From Ulva prolifera (lineage: Eukaryota; Chlorophyta; Ulvophyceae; Ulvales; Ulvaceae), in NCBI GenBank assembly GCA_023078555.1, contig CM041199.1, positions 5,337,315 through 5,401,314 on the forward strand: 64,000 nucleotides of DNA, given 5' to 3'. Made by a program: the position numbers and the translations under genes. Positions 52,741-64,000 of this stretch are shown one piece after another. Under the pieces are notes generated by a model that ran no database searches, was not told the DNA's origin, and saw nothing but the letters and a program-made list of their open reading frames with translations. Position 1 is the stretch's first letter. Each line of letters opens with the position of its first letter.

Positions 52741-55700
52741 TCACGCAAAGCCAAAGCCAGTGGCGCCCTCATGGATGGCCAGCACGAGGCGGTCCCTCAG
52801 CTGCTCCTTCGATTCGTATTTATGCAGGTCGAGCTGGTTGAAGCATGTGTGCGCTGTCGGCAGGCGGTCCGGGCCGCCGTTGCCCTTCTGGATGGTGAAC
52901 TTCTGTTCACCAGCAATGCCAAACAGCTGGCCAAAGCCACCCAGCGGCACCTTGGACGTTCCTGCACATCCATGCATATCAGCACACAGACGCGCATCAA
53001 GCTTCACGGACCTAGTTCTGTGATGCCTGTGTTTGGATGCCGCCGATTGCACACAGATTGACCTCGCAATATTCGAGAGGGAGGTGAATCTGTTTCCACT
53101 GGAAAGGAGATAGCCTCCGAAATCCCACAACCAATGCAACGTGTGCCAGCATCACTCCAGTAGGAGAGAATTGACCCGACCGCGACCGTGTTAATCTGGG
53201 TGGCTGCAAGCACCCATCACAGCAGCGCGTCCTTGCGACGTCACACACAACACCGCCAAGGCACGCATCAGCCTCGCAGCCGCAGCCGAAACAGCCAGCG
53301 CCGCACCGGTTACAAACTGCAGCAGCAGCGCGACGTCCTGCTTGTCCATGTCCTCCACGATCGACCAGAACCACTGCACGAGGCGGTCCGTCGCGGTGAG
53401 GCCGCCGGCGTACGCCGTGTTGCGGCGCAGGTCGTGCACGTCGATGTCCGGCAGCCCCGACAGCAGCAGCTCGAGCTCCGCGTGGCTCAGCAGGCGCAGC
53501 AGTGACAGCGGCACCACCTCCCAGAGGCCCGCCTGGAAGGCCTCGATGGGCTCCTTGATGGACGTCGTCATCTTCTGCCGTGCCGCGAGGTTCGCATACT
53601 CCTGCTTGTTCTCGTTGGTCACCTGCGCGCCGCAGTTTCACAGTCAGGCCCCCCCGACTGAGAGTTGCCAGTCAGTCAGCTGGTGCTGCTCCAGTGACAA
53701 GGCCGACGAGAAGGAGGAGAGTTGGGAAAGAAGGCTCACAACAAGACACGGTAGCTCTGGGCGTCTCATTGAAAGTACAGCACTGTGTCAGCCACTGCCT
53801 GTGACGCCACGTGCCGGGAAATATCACAGCGGCAGGCCGGGCTGAATTCCACGCATCGACCACACAAGCAGCGAAGCAGCACAGCGGCGGGCACGCAGCT
53901 GCCGCTGCTTCTGGGACGGCGCGACAGAGTACAATGACTCGGGCCATTGCATGGCAGAGCACCAAATCACACTTGCGGGCATTGCATCAAAAGCAGCAGT
54001 CCGAGAGAGCGCTGCTCCTGGGCCCGCACCATGATGTTGGCGCCACCGGGCTTGAGCTCGACGAGGTCCTTGCGGCCGAAGAAGTCGACCTCGGTGACGA
54101 AGGGCGTGTCCGGCAGCGCCTCCTCGACGTCGTGCTCGAGCAGGTACTGCAGGCTCTTGTAGTAGTCCGGGTCGACGTGCTCGAGGTCCTTCAGCGTGAG
54201 CGGCACGGCGAGCATGTGCTTGTAGAAGCTGCGCGTGAAGTAGCAGCTCAGCTGCTGCCCGTCGAGGAGCGCCTTGCCGACGAAGCGGCCGCAGAAGCGG
54301 AAGTAGTCGCGGAAGGACACCATCGACTCGTCCTGGATGACGGCGTTCTTGCTCGGCTGGTACGTCTGCGCAAACTCGGGCTGGCTCGCGAAGAGCGCAA
54401 GGTTCGGGTCGCAGATGGCCTTGGCCATGACCTCGTACCACTCGCGCGTGAGGCCGCCCATGTCGATGCCCTCCTCGCCATGGAAGCGGACCTGCACCAC
54501 CGGCGCACTCTCAGTCCAGACCAAGGCCCTCTCAGGTACACCCTACCGCCTCTGCTTCAGTGGGATGCGCCGCAGCGGCCTGAGGTGATGTAGGTTGGCG
54601 TGACGTGTACAGAGTGCAGAAGCCAGCCGCTCGGAGGCGGTACGTGCAGGCACCGATGGCACACAGCTCCACAAGCGGTGCGCAACCACGCACAAGGCCG
54701 CCAGATCAGTGCAGCCATCCATGCGATATGCTTACCTCTCAGTGCACAAGAGCACGTGTGTTGTACGGCAACAGGGGCACCTCAAGGCCTGCAGTGGAAT
54801 GGACACACTGTCCAGTGGTGTAATTGACTCGTGTCGCACCTGCAGCGGTCCACGCATCTCTGACGCAGGCTTGGGCTTGAGCTGCCGGAAGGACTCCTCG
54901 AAGGCGCGCGAGCGGTGGATCGCGATACTCACCGGCGGCATGCGCTCGCGGCCCTTCAGCTCCGTGACCTTGGCGCGGAAGTATGCGACCTTGTTCGCAA
55001 AGTCGATGAGCCTCGGCGTGTGGAGGAGGAACGCAAACGCGCCCTCCAGGAGCTTCGGGTCGTGCGCGAGGTAGGCGTTGAGGCACACGCGGTGCCGCTC
55101 CATGAAGCGCTGCGGGCTGCTCACGCAGCTGCCGCTGCCGGGCCTGTCCCCTCTGCAGCACCAACACACGTGTCACCCACGGTCATGCCTTGCGTTCTGC
55201 CACGCAACAGCCTGTGCCCGATTGATTTACAGATCTGCAAAGACAGCCCCCTCCCCCCCACTCCCCCCCCGATTGTGACGCAGACAGCAGCACGCTCACA
55301 GTTACTGTGAAAACAAATGATCTGTTCCGGACGGATTTGGTGTGAGGGTGGACCAGAGCATGGCAGGTGGTGCATATTGAACAGTGGGATCGGGGCTGGA
55401 GGGTAGTTCGCCAGAACCACACAATGCGGAACGAGGCGGCAGCGCACTGTGAAAAGGTGGGTGCCACGTCCTGCGTCGCACGCGGCGACTCGGGCTGCGG
55501 CAGCGCTGCATGCACGGCGGTCTGCCCCTCCACGTCAAGCGGCGTGACCGTGTCAAACGACGGCGGCTGCGGGGGCGCCCCCAGCAGGCCGCACACAGAG
55601 CACAGTGCAAAGTAGCACTCCACCAGCGGCTGCAGCGCCGAGAGCACAGCAGGCAGCGGCGTCCGCGTCGTCCGGCTCGCGGGGTTGGCGGGGGCCTTCG

Positions 55701-58700
55701 GGAGGCTGCCCTCTGCCGCCGCCAGCCGCGCCGACACCGAGTCCCACAGGTCCCCGGACTCCAGGATCTGCAGCACAAGCACAGCTGTCCAGCCTTGCGA
55801 ATGCGCTCATTCGGGCTGATCCTCTCCCACACTCCGAAATGGGTGAAAGTGTGCGCCAAACACACTGCCACAATACAGGTTCTCGCAGGAATGCCAGGTC
55901 GCCTTGGGTCACAATGCATGGACGAACCAGCGGCAACAGCGGTCCGGAAGCGACAGTAGGGTCATGAACGTGCCACCGGCAACAAGGGACCTGCAGGGCA
56001 TGGGACTGGCATCGAAGAGCACGGTGCGCACGCCCTGGAGCTTGGTGACGAGGGTGTTCGCCTGTGGCAACGGCCCCGACTGGACCTCTGCATCGATCGC
56101 CTGGGGTATCAACAGCGTCATCGAGGATTGCCACCGCTCCTCGGCGGCTGCCGCCTTGCTGGTCGACGCGCCAGAGGTGCCCGTAGCTGCGGCTGCAGCA
56201 CCGTCCCCGTTCTTTGCCTCGGCACCACCTGCATGCATGCGCCTTCCTGACGGACTGACTTCCTGAGCGACCGGGCCGATGTTCTTTCACACACTGTGTG
56301 ATACATCATTCAATTCAGGACTGGATGACGTGGATCTCAACAGGCAGAAGGCAAGCAAAATCAGGTCATGGACCTGATGTGCCACTACCTACGGTGTATC
56401 AGCGAAAGGCCGATGAACAGCGGACACCTGGTGGTCAGAGAACTTCAATGCCGTCAGCAATGGCCCGGAGGCCCTCTGAGTAGATAAGGGATTGAAAATC
56501 ATCATTCCACCAGGATGTTAACCAGCAAAACTTGCGACAGCACAGAGAGACAACACGGCGCAGACACCGCCACTCAAACACGCACCAGCAGCCTCGTCGG
56601 CTGTGCTAGCCTCCGCCGTGGCAGCACTTGCCCGCGATGACTCCGCCAGTGACTTCAGGTGCGACAGAAGCTGGCAGTGCGCCTCGCCATGCACCCGCGC
56701 GATGTTCCCAGCCACCACGTCCTCAGCGAACGCCGCCTGCACCACCTTGCGCTCCGGCAGCGCTTCCACCTCCCCGAGCTCCATCTCTGCCAGCACACGC
56801 GCGCGCTCAGCTGCGGAGACTGTCCCGTTCTCCGCCGCCTGCGCGCTCTGAGCCGCTGTGACGGCCCCGCGCACCAGCGCCGCGTAGTGGCTGTAGCTCT
56901 GCAGCACAGTCAGCAGCGTGCGCAGCGTGGCCACGACCTCGAGCAGCACCCGTGCCGCCGACCCGATCTGACTAATCGCCGACGCGGACAGCTCGGCGGA
57001 TGCGGCGGCTGCGGCCTCCGCGTCCGCCGAAGTCGACTCCCCGCCGGCCGGCTTCTGGTGTACGGCGCCCTGGAGGCCCCCGCGCACACTCTGGAAGACC
57101 TTGACGACCTCCTCAAACACCGGCTCGATGAGCTGCGGGGACAGCTGGCACAGCAGCACGAGCGTCCGCCGGACCTTCTGCGACGCGCTCACGTCATACA
57201 TGCACACTTGCGATGCCGCCTTGGACTGTTGCAACGATGTGCGGCTCGGGATCTTGTATGCCAAGCTCTGCGTGAAGAGCACCACCGGGGCCGTCGGCAA
57301 ACTGCGCAGCGCAGCAATGGACGGCCGTGGGGGGCCCGGGCAGATGATCTCAGCTTCCAGCGCGTCGAGTTTTTGAGGCGCGGGCGCCGAGCCTGCAGCA
57401 GCTGCCCTTGGGGCAGTGTCAGATGTGGCTGCGCTAGATGACGGCCCCGCCCCATCGCTTGCCGGGGCTGCTGTGGCGAGCGTGGCTTGTTCGGCAGCAG
57501 GCGCATCTTCGCCGCTGTTCAGGCGGCGGCGTCTCCGCGTCACCGGGCCTGCATGAGCATAGCAGCAGCTGTGTCATCTCCGCCTATTTGGTGCACCTAG
57601 CATGTATCCGGTGGCCCTGGCGTGGCTGGACACTGATGACGTGAGCCAGGACATGGGCGAGCTCTCAACCGACGCACGCAACAAAAAAACTGAGGGACAA
57701 TGCGTGCATGCGAACTGATGCGACCACACACCTGATGCGGAATCTGGCCCAGCCCCCGCTGCAGCGGATGTGCCTGCGTCAGGCGTGGCGACAGTAGCAG
57801 GCGCTTCAGGCGCGTTTGCGGCTGCTTCCCCAGCCGCCGCGCCCGCCTGGCGCTCACCCTGGTCCATATCAGCATCCGATGCCGCCTGTGCATTGATCTT
57901 TGCAAGGGCCGCTGCTGCGGAGGCAGTGGCGTGATCCCGCACAGTGGCTGTGCGGGGCCGACGGTACGTGTCGGAGATGTGCTGCGTGGCGACAGATGAG
58001 AGGAGGGACTCGAGCAGGCTGAGGATGGCGCTCCTTGCGATCGGGCTGACTGTGCCAACATCGCTCTGCAAGAGCTGCATCAGGCAGAGCACTGCTGGCG
58101 TGCCCTGCTCAGAGCCCCGGCCGCGCTTCCCGGAGCCTTCTGCCTCTGATACTGTCGACTCCATCAGACCCCTGCATCGGCGGCCCGGGGTTGCAGACGC
58201 GCCAAGGGAGTGTTCTGCAGTGGCGACCAAAGCATGCCGCGACGAACATCGCATGGCAGGGCACCGTGAGGATAGAGAGAGGCACCATGAACAAACACCG
58301 CGCCTGGGGTCAAGAGCATGTGTGCCAAGTTTGGACAACAATTCACTTCCCGGCAGCATCACCCCAGTCGCTATGGACACTGAGAAACAGGCCGGGTTGG
58401 GTAGCAGCACAATGCATGTGCGGCGGGACTGGCAGGGAGAGAAGGTCGTACTGCGCCACATGGCCATCAAACTTGCTCAGGTCGCTCAGCATGCCCAGAA
58501 GCCCCGTCAGCACCAGCGCCGCGTCATTCGCCTGCGGGCACATCGCCGCCCGCGTTGTGTCCAGCCCCAGCACGAACCTCCGCACCGGCGCGGACGACGG
58601 CGGCGCGACTGCACGCGGCTGCACAAGGAATGAGCTCACTGCCTCCATAAAGAGCGAGCACACTCGCGCGACGCTCCTCTGAGTTGGCAGGCACCCGACG

Positions 58701-61700
58701 AGGATCGCCGTGACGCCGTCGTGGATGTCTGGCCGGGAAGAAGACGACAGCACAGAGCTCTCGCTCTCCAGCACCGCAGCACACGCGTTCAGCTTGATGA
58801 GGGTCCTCACGGAATCCACGCCAAGCTCCTCACACTGGGCTGTGTCAGGTAGCTGCGCAAGCGGCGCCGGCATGCGGTCCAGTGTCCCCGACAGCAGGGC
58901 CGACAAGGCGCCATCGCCTCGTCTGCCGTCGCCGTTGGTCCGGTGTGCGGCCACGCCGCCGACCCCGGCACCTATCCGGCCGAGGGTGTGCCCCATCGTC
59001 TCGCGCAGGCGCCCGGGCACCACGCGCCGGCCCTGCAGCCGCTGCGCCTGCGAGCGCAGGCTCGCTGGCAGCTGCTCAACCACATCTGCGGGGAGGCTCG
59101 CAAGTGCATCCTCCCGCACATCTGTCGGGAACGACATGATCATGGTCGCAAAGTCCTGCGCCGCATCTGACGCTGCAGCCGCCGCACGGCCGCCGTCGGC
59201 CGCTGGCGCCCCGGTTCCCCCTGCATCTCCGGCCGCAGCCCGTTGCCGCGCCCCGGAAAACTCCCGCAGCCGCCGGGCGGCGCGGTCGCGCTCCGCCTGG
59301 AGGCCCTCATTGAGCAGCTCCGGTGGGATGACGCCCTCCAGTGCAGCACGAGTGTCCTCTGCGGCTGCGGCGGCCTCCGAGGCATCCCCGCCAGTGTCCC
59401 GGATGTCTACGCCGTACGCCAGCAGCGTCTCGCGTACCATCTCAGATGGGAGGGCTTCCAGCATTGACACGTCAAGCCCAGCAGCAGTCGCCCGCTCACG
59501 CATGCGCGCCGTCAGCACCCCCTCTTCCGGGTTCTCTGCGGTCGCTGCCGCCGGTGCGCCGGCGTCACCAGTGGCAGCTACATCCCCTGCCGCAGCCGTT
59601 GCTGGCGCAGCCTCGGGTTCGCCTCCAGCACTGGGGGCAGTTGCAACAGTGGCCGGTGCAGATGTCCCGGCGGCTGGCGTGGCTTCTGGTGTGGCACCAG
59701 CCACATCAGCATCTGCGCCTGGAGCCGGACGCTGAGCAGGCTCAGCCGCTGAGGATGCCGGAGGCTCTGCAGGCGCCGCGGTGGCCGTCGACGCAGGTGG
59801 GGTTTGCTCGCGCACCCCATCCATCGGCGCATGCCCATCTGGGGAGGCTGCGAGAGGCTCCGACACATCATCTTGCCGTGCCTCCGCCGCAGGCCGGGGC
59901 GGCTCGTCCGCCGCATCGGCCATATCAGTGTCAGCCGCCGCAGCCCCTGCGGTCGGCGGCGCCTCTGGGCCTGCGTCTGCCGCAGGCGCCTCTGCCGCTG
60001 GCGCCTGAGCCGCTGCACGGTTGAGCAGAACGCTGATCGACTGGCCTGAGGAGTCTACCTGCGTACCGGTCATGCGCAGCAGCCAGGACACAGGATCCTC
60101 TTCAGCGTCAGGCTGGCCTGACGGCGCTCCCTGCTCACGCGCAGGCACTGGCCCTCTACCAGCATCTGCTGCTGCCGCAGCCTCCCCTTCAACACGGGCT
60201 CCACCAGCTCCGCCTTCATTGGGACCCTGCAGGGCCTGGACCAGGTCCTGCAAAGCCTGCACGATGCTCCTCGCCTCCGGTCGTCCAGGGGCGCCCTCAA
60301 CACCCCGCGCAAATCGTGCAAAGGTCGCAGATACATCTGCCGGCAGCGCCGGGTCACCATGGTCGCGATGCAGTTCATCGATGGCCTCGTCAAAATTGCG
60401 ATCCAGCTCTTCGCCGGCCATCTGCCGCGTGCGCGGTGAGAACAGAGGCATCAGGCGAGGGCCACGGCCGCCGACGCGAGAGGGGTCCTGTGCCGCCTGG
60501 TCCCCGGACGCCGCCTCGTCCTCTGCCGTCATCACCTCCGCGATGGCCGTCTCGATGACGCTCGGTCCTCCCGGCTGTAATAGACACACATCAGTCGCTC
60601 AGTCACCTCAATTGCCCACCGACAGTGCTTGCAGAACGTAAAACGTGCTGACTGGTGTGCTGATGGACACAGCACCACCACGAACTCGGACATGGTGAAA
60701 GGCGCAGATGACCCGCTGCCAGATAGCAGGAGTAACTGTGTCATACTTGTGGACTCAGTCGAGCAGCTGTACTGGCAGTGACCCTCGGCATATGTGGTCC
60801 CGTTGACTCGGGGGAGTTGTCAATGTCATCTTCAGGATACGGCTCAGCGAATTCAGATTTACTTTACTTTACCATCTGAGGCCAGGTGGAACATACCTGT
60901 CGAGTCGTCAGTGGGTGCTCTGGAAGGCGCGCCTGGCCGTACATCATGTCATGGAACCGTCGCTGACTCACCGACACCTCCGGCGCTCCGGGTCCAGCTC
61001 CAACACCGACGCCAGCAGGCACGTGTGCCAGCGCATCCTGCAGGAGGCTTCGTGTCAGCGCGCTCGTTCGCACGAGTGCCCCGGTGCCGCTGCGGGCCTC
61101 ACTCTGGTGGCCATCAGCCCGGGCCCCAATGTCGCCGTACGGCAACACCGACGCCGTCAGTGCCGCAGCCTGTGCAGCGCTAGATCCCGCGGACGCTGCA
61201 GAGTTGCCGCTGGGGCTGAGCAGCATCACGCTCACGCCCGTGCTGCCGCGGCTCCCTGCCGCCGGCACGTCGGGCGGCGTGCGCTCCAACAGCAGCAGGC
61301 GCTGCACCTCAGTGTTGATTGTGCCATCCCCCGCGGGAACGGTCTGCAGTGCCCGCATCCCGCTGCTGTACAGGGTGCGCATCGCGTGGCCGATGTGTGA
61401 TGAGCCACCGGCAGCTGCGCTGCTGCCGCCGGCATCCCCAGCACCAGCTGCTGGGAAGAGCGGCAGCGCTGGAACGGGGCCGACACTGAGGAGGGCGGCC
61501 GCGGGGTCAGATGCCGCTGAGGATGTGAACGGGCCGCCGCCCATGCCCATGCTCCCGTCAAACAGGCGAGACATCAGCTGGCCTGCGACGGTCGTGCCAC
61601 CACTGGCGCCGCGTAGGCCCTCAGTGACGAATCGGGCAAACTCGGCCCGGCTGCCTGCGCTGCGGGGGTCTACGGGGGAGACGCGGATCTGCATGCGTGC

Positions 61701-64000
61701 GCGCGAGAACAAGCCATTACCCAGGCCGTTGAAGACCTCCATTCCTGTGAGCGCCTGGGCGTCGCCATCTGTCACCTCAAAGCTGAACTGGCTGTTGTTG
61801 AGGAGCCGCATGAAGTGGGAACGGGCGCGGATGGCCGGGGTGCCCTCGCCCCCTTCGCCACGCTCTCCGCCAGCGCCACCGCCTCGATCGCCGCCGGCGC
61901 CGTTGAAAAAGAAACGGCCACCGTTGCCGATAGCAGCGGCAATCTCGTTGCTGGACGGCACCCCGAGACCGGGGAATGTGTGCAGGGGCATCCCGTCCAT
62001 CGCCATGGGGTGCTCCACCATGTCTGCAGGCCAAAACAGTTGTGGCGAGAGTGCGCACGCACGAATGCTCCTTGGAAAGTAAATGCATGCAGCGCATGGG
62101 GTGCAGGTACATATATGTAGCAGCATGCCGCCATCCATGAGATCACGACCACACTTGCAGCGCACAGCTTCTGGTCACACAGCATGAACATGGCACTGTG
62201 ACACGGTTGAGGTGACACACGGAGAAGGATCGAGGTGACACGACCAATAGCTACATCAACACCTCGCGTCAGCAATCCCAGAGCAGCAAGCGCACCGTCA
62301 ACGTCGTCCAGGAACGCTGCATCGTGCTCTGCCTGGAGATCCGCGTCGATGTCGTCATCCAGGAAAGCCGCGTCGTGCTCTGCTTCGAGGTCTGCCATAT
62401 GCTGCTCAGCCTGCACCTGCTGATCAGCTGCCGCCATCTCCGCGTCCTCCTCTTCGAGCTCGTCATCAGCCATAGGGAATGGCAGGGCAGGGAAGCGCTC
62501 TGGGACATTGGCATGCATGTCGGCCTCCATCTCCGCAATCATCGCCTCAGTCTCCTCCATCGCCATCTCAGCATCCCCATTGTCCACGCCACCGGCCTCC
62601 CCAGCCACGCCGCCGTGGCGCACCGCGCCCACGTGGTCATGCAGCTCCTGAGCAGCCGCATGCATGTCGGCGAGCTGCGCCTGCGCCTCCTCGAGATCCA
62701 TCTCGTCACCTTCGCCTGGGGCCAGCACATCGTGCGCTCCGATCCCGCCGTCATCCTCTGCAAGCATCGCGTCGATCACGTCGTCCGGCACATCGCCGGC
62801 GCCGTCGTCATCGCTGCTGTGCGCCTCCACGTAGCCGCCGTTGTCGCCATTGAGGTCCCCGTTGCCTCCGGCAGCAGCACCGCCGCCTTCGCCGTCCGAG
62901 TCATCGTCGTCATCCTCCTCATCATCATCCTCTTCGTGCGCGGCATGCATTTCGTCCTCGCTCGAGTCGCCGTCGCCGCGGTGGCCGCCGTCGGGGTTGT
63001 TCATGCCCTCGGCGAACTGCGGCGGGTCAAGTGCTTCATCGTCGTCCTGGTCAGCATCCTCCAGGACGCTGTCCATGTACTCCCGGTGCTCCTCGAAGTC
63101 GGCGTCAAAGCCGCCGTCCAGCTGCGCATCAAGAGCCGCGTCCATCTCGCCACCGTCCCCGTCCCGCCCGTCGCCAGCGACACCATCGTCGCCAATGTTC
63201 GGGAAGAGTTCTCGCAGCCCAGAGAGCGGCATTGCCTGCGACGCGTCCGCGGTGCCGACGCCGTAGCGCAGCGACTGGATCATGCCGGACAGGCCAGCCC
63301 CTCTGCCTCCGTCACCATTGCCTGGGGTGGTCGTGCCGCCGGCAATCAGGTGTGCCATCGCCGGATGAAGACTGGTGAGGTCGTTTGCGGCTGCGGAGAT
63401 CGCCGTGAGCACCGCGGCTGCAAGGTCTGTCGGCAACGGGGCCGCAGGCTGCGGCGAGGCGGCGGTGCCAGCCTCTGCCCGGCCGCCAGAGGCAGTCCAG
63501 CGCTCGAACGCTGGCAAGCTGCCGGCAAGCCGCAGCGCTCTCTGGGACTCCTGAAAGTCCCCCGCGCTTGCCGCAGCGCGCCCAGCTCGCATCAGCTGCC
63601 GCGCAAAAGAAGCGATGCGAGCGGGCAGCGTTGCCTGACCGGCACGCAGCAGCCTGGAGAGGACTGCCAGGAGCACAACTGCGGCCATCCTGCCTTCCTT
63701 GCGGGCATAGTTCACTGCCTCCAGTGCCAGTGGCAGCGCCTGGACACCGCCAGCGCTCCGCACAAGAGCGACAGCAGACTGCGACAGTGCCGGGCAGCGA
63801 GTGCCGTCGGCGGTCATGTGGAAGAGGATGCTCGCAAAGAGCTGCAGCCTGTGCGACGCCATCGCGTCACCGGCAGGCAGGAAGGCCAGGTGCTTCGTGG
63901 CCAGGGTCACCAGGGTATCCGGTGTCGGCTTGAAGTTGGCGTCGAGGGATCCGCGGTAGACATGCATCTGGGACATCGCCAGGGCGACGATCTGCGAGCT
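52741..64000 (-). CDS. UPL1: Giant HECT E3 ubiquitin ligase, UPL1/HUWE1/TOM1 type (N-terminal part outside window)
   Basis: Transfers ubiquitin to substrates through a thioester on the HECT cysteine. Exons in transcript order, edges approximate where noted: 64000-62263, 62023-60897, 60574 to about 58460, 58171-57732, 57548-56586, 56228 to about 56040, 55767-55468, 55116-54840, 54491-54030, 53622-53307, 52961-52741. The first visible exon has a helical part, then a very acidic D/E-rich region (about 62900-62950). The large exon has ubiquitin-binding-motif-like helices [14 protein letters not shown] (about 59430-59470) and [20 protein letters not shown] (about 59060-59160). The HECT N-lobe shows [19 protein letters not shown], and the C-lobe [10 protein letters not shown]. 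The catalytic Cys is in [14 protein letters not shown] (codon 52843-52845), with end ATGFGFA. The join 55468-55116 is off by phase, so a small exon or a one-base error is hidden there. Coding continues past base 64000; DUF908/DUF913 and UBA regions are expected beyond. Confidence 0.95.
60784..60865 (+). repeat. Dispersed repeat, copy 2, inside a UPL1-like intron
   Basis: Same ordered motifs as 51636-51713 (TATGTGGTCCCGTT, TTCAGGATACGGCTCAG, then an ATTTACTTTA tail). Lies in the intron 60575-60896, antisense to the host gene. Copies differ by a few substitutions and short indels. Confidence 0.7.

Noticed and set aside
58710-59735. A 341-residue plus-strand frame rich in S, A and P
   Set aside because: Antisense of the large UPL1-like exon, whose minus-strand reading carries ubiquitin-binding-motif-like helices.

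Overview
The window is nuclear DNA from a photosynthetic eukaryote, most likely a green alga (Chlorophyta). Protein-coding exons are GC-rich and are split by many short-to-medium GT-AG introns. There is a plastid-type GapA glyceraldehyde-3-phosphate dehydrogenase with a transit-like first exon. TGTAA, the usual chlorophyte polyadenylation signal, lies downstream of two genes. A chromodomain-bearing Ty3/gypsy element is present. TAA, TAG and TGA all act as stops, so the standard code is used. The gene models below were built by hand from splice sites and reading phase, with no alignment software.

Layout. 1-16448 (copy A): a bZIP transcription factor gene (+), a gene for an unrecognised cysteine-containing protein with a hydrophobic C-terminus (+), and GapA (-). 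16449-16548: a 100-N assembly gap. 16549 to about 19353: the 3' part of a Ty3/gypsy chromovirus (integrase C-terminus, chromodomain, a spliced accessory ORF, polypurine tract, LTR). About 19923-20225: a second repeat cluster. 22406-23490: a Rab5-type small GTPase (+). 24488-28008: an ARMC6-type armadillo-repeat protein (+). 28741-45182 (copy B): a near-identical direct repeat of copy A with the same three genes. 46014-50639: a PLP-dependent ARO8/AADAT-like aminotransferase (+), divergent from copy-B GapA. 52741-64000 and beyond: a very large HECT ubiquitin ligase of the UPL1/HUWE1/TOM1 type (-), whose N-terminal part lies outside the window.

The dominant structural feature is the roughly 16.4 kb direct repeat. 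The two copies differ mainly by one- or two-base length changes, many in homopolymers or doubled bases. Copy A stops exactly at the N gap, and its last 40 bases become noisy. This fits a falsely duplicated contig end or an allelic contig better than an old biological duplication. Independently, the single-copy Rab5 gene carries two one-base homopolymer frameshifts in otherwise perfectly conserved motifs, so the consensus itself probably has homopolymer errors.

The genes do not form a functional cluster. They serve carbon fixation/glycolysis (GapA), amino-acid metabolism (aminotransferase), endosomal traffic (Rab5-like), ubiquitination (UPL1-like), transcription (bZIP), and an unknown surface protein. 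I found no convincing new biological system. The most interesting leads are the unknown surface-protein gene, the intron-containing ORF between the chromovirus pol and LTR, and two perfect 12-bp-stem hairpins.
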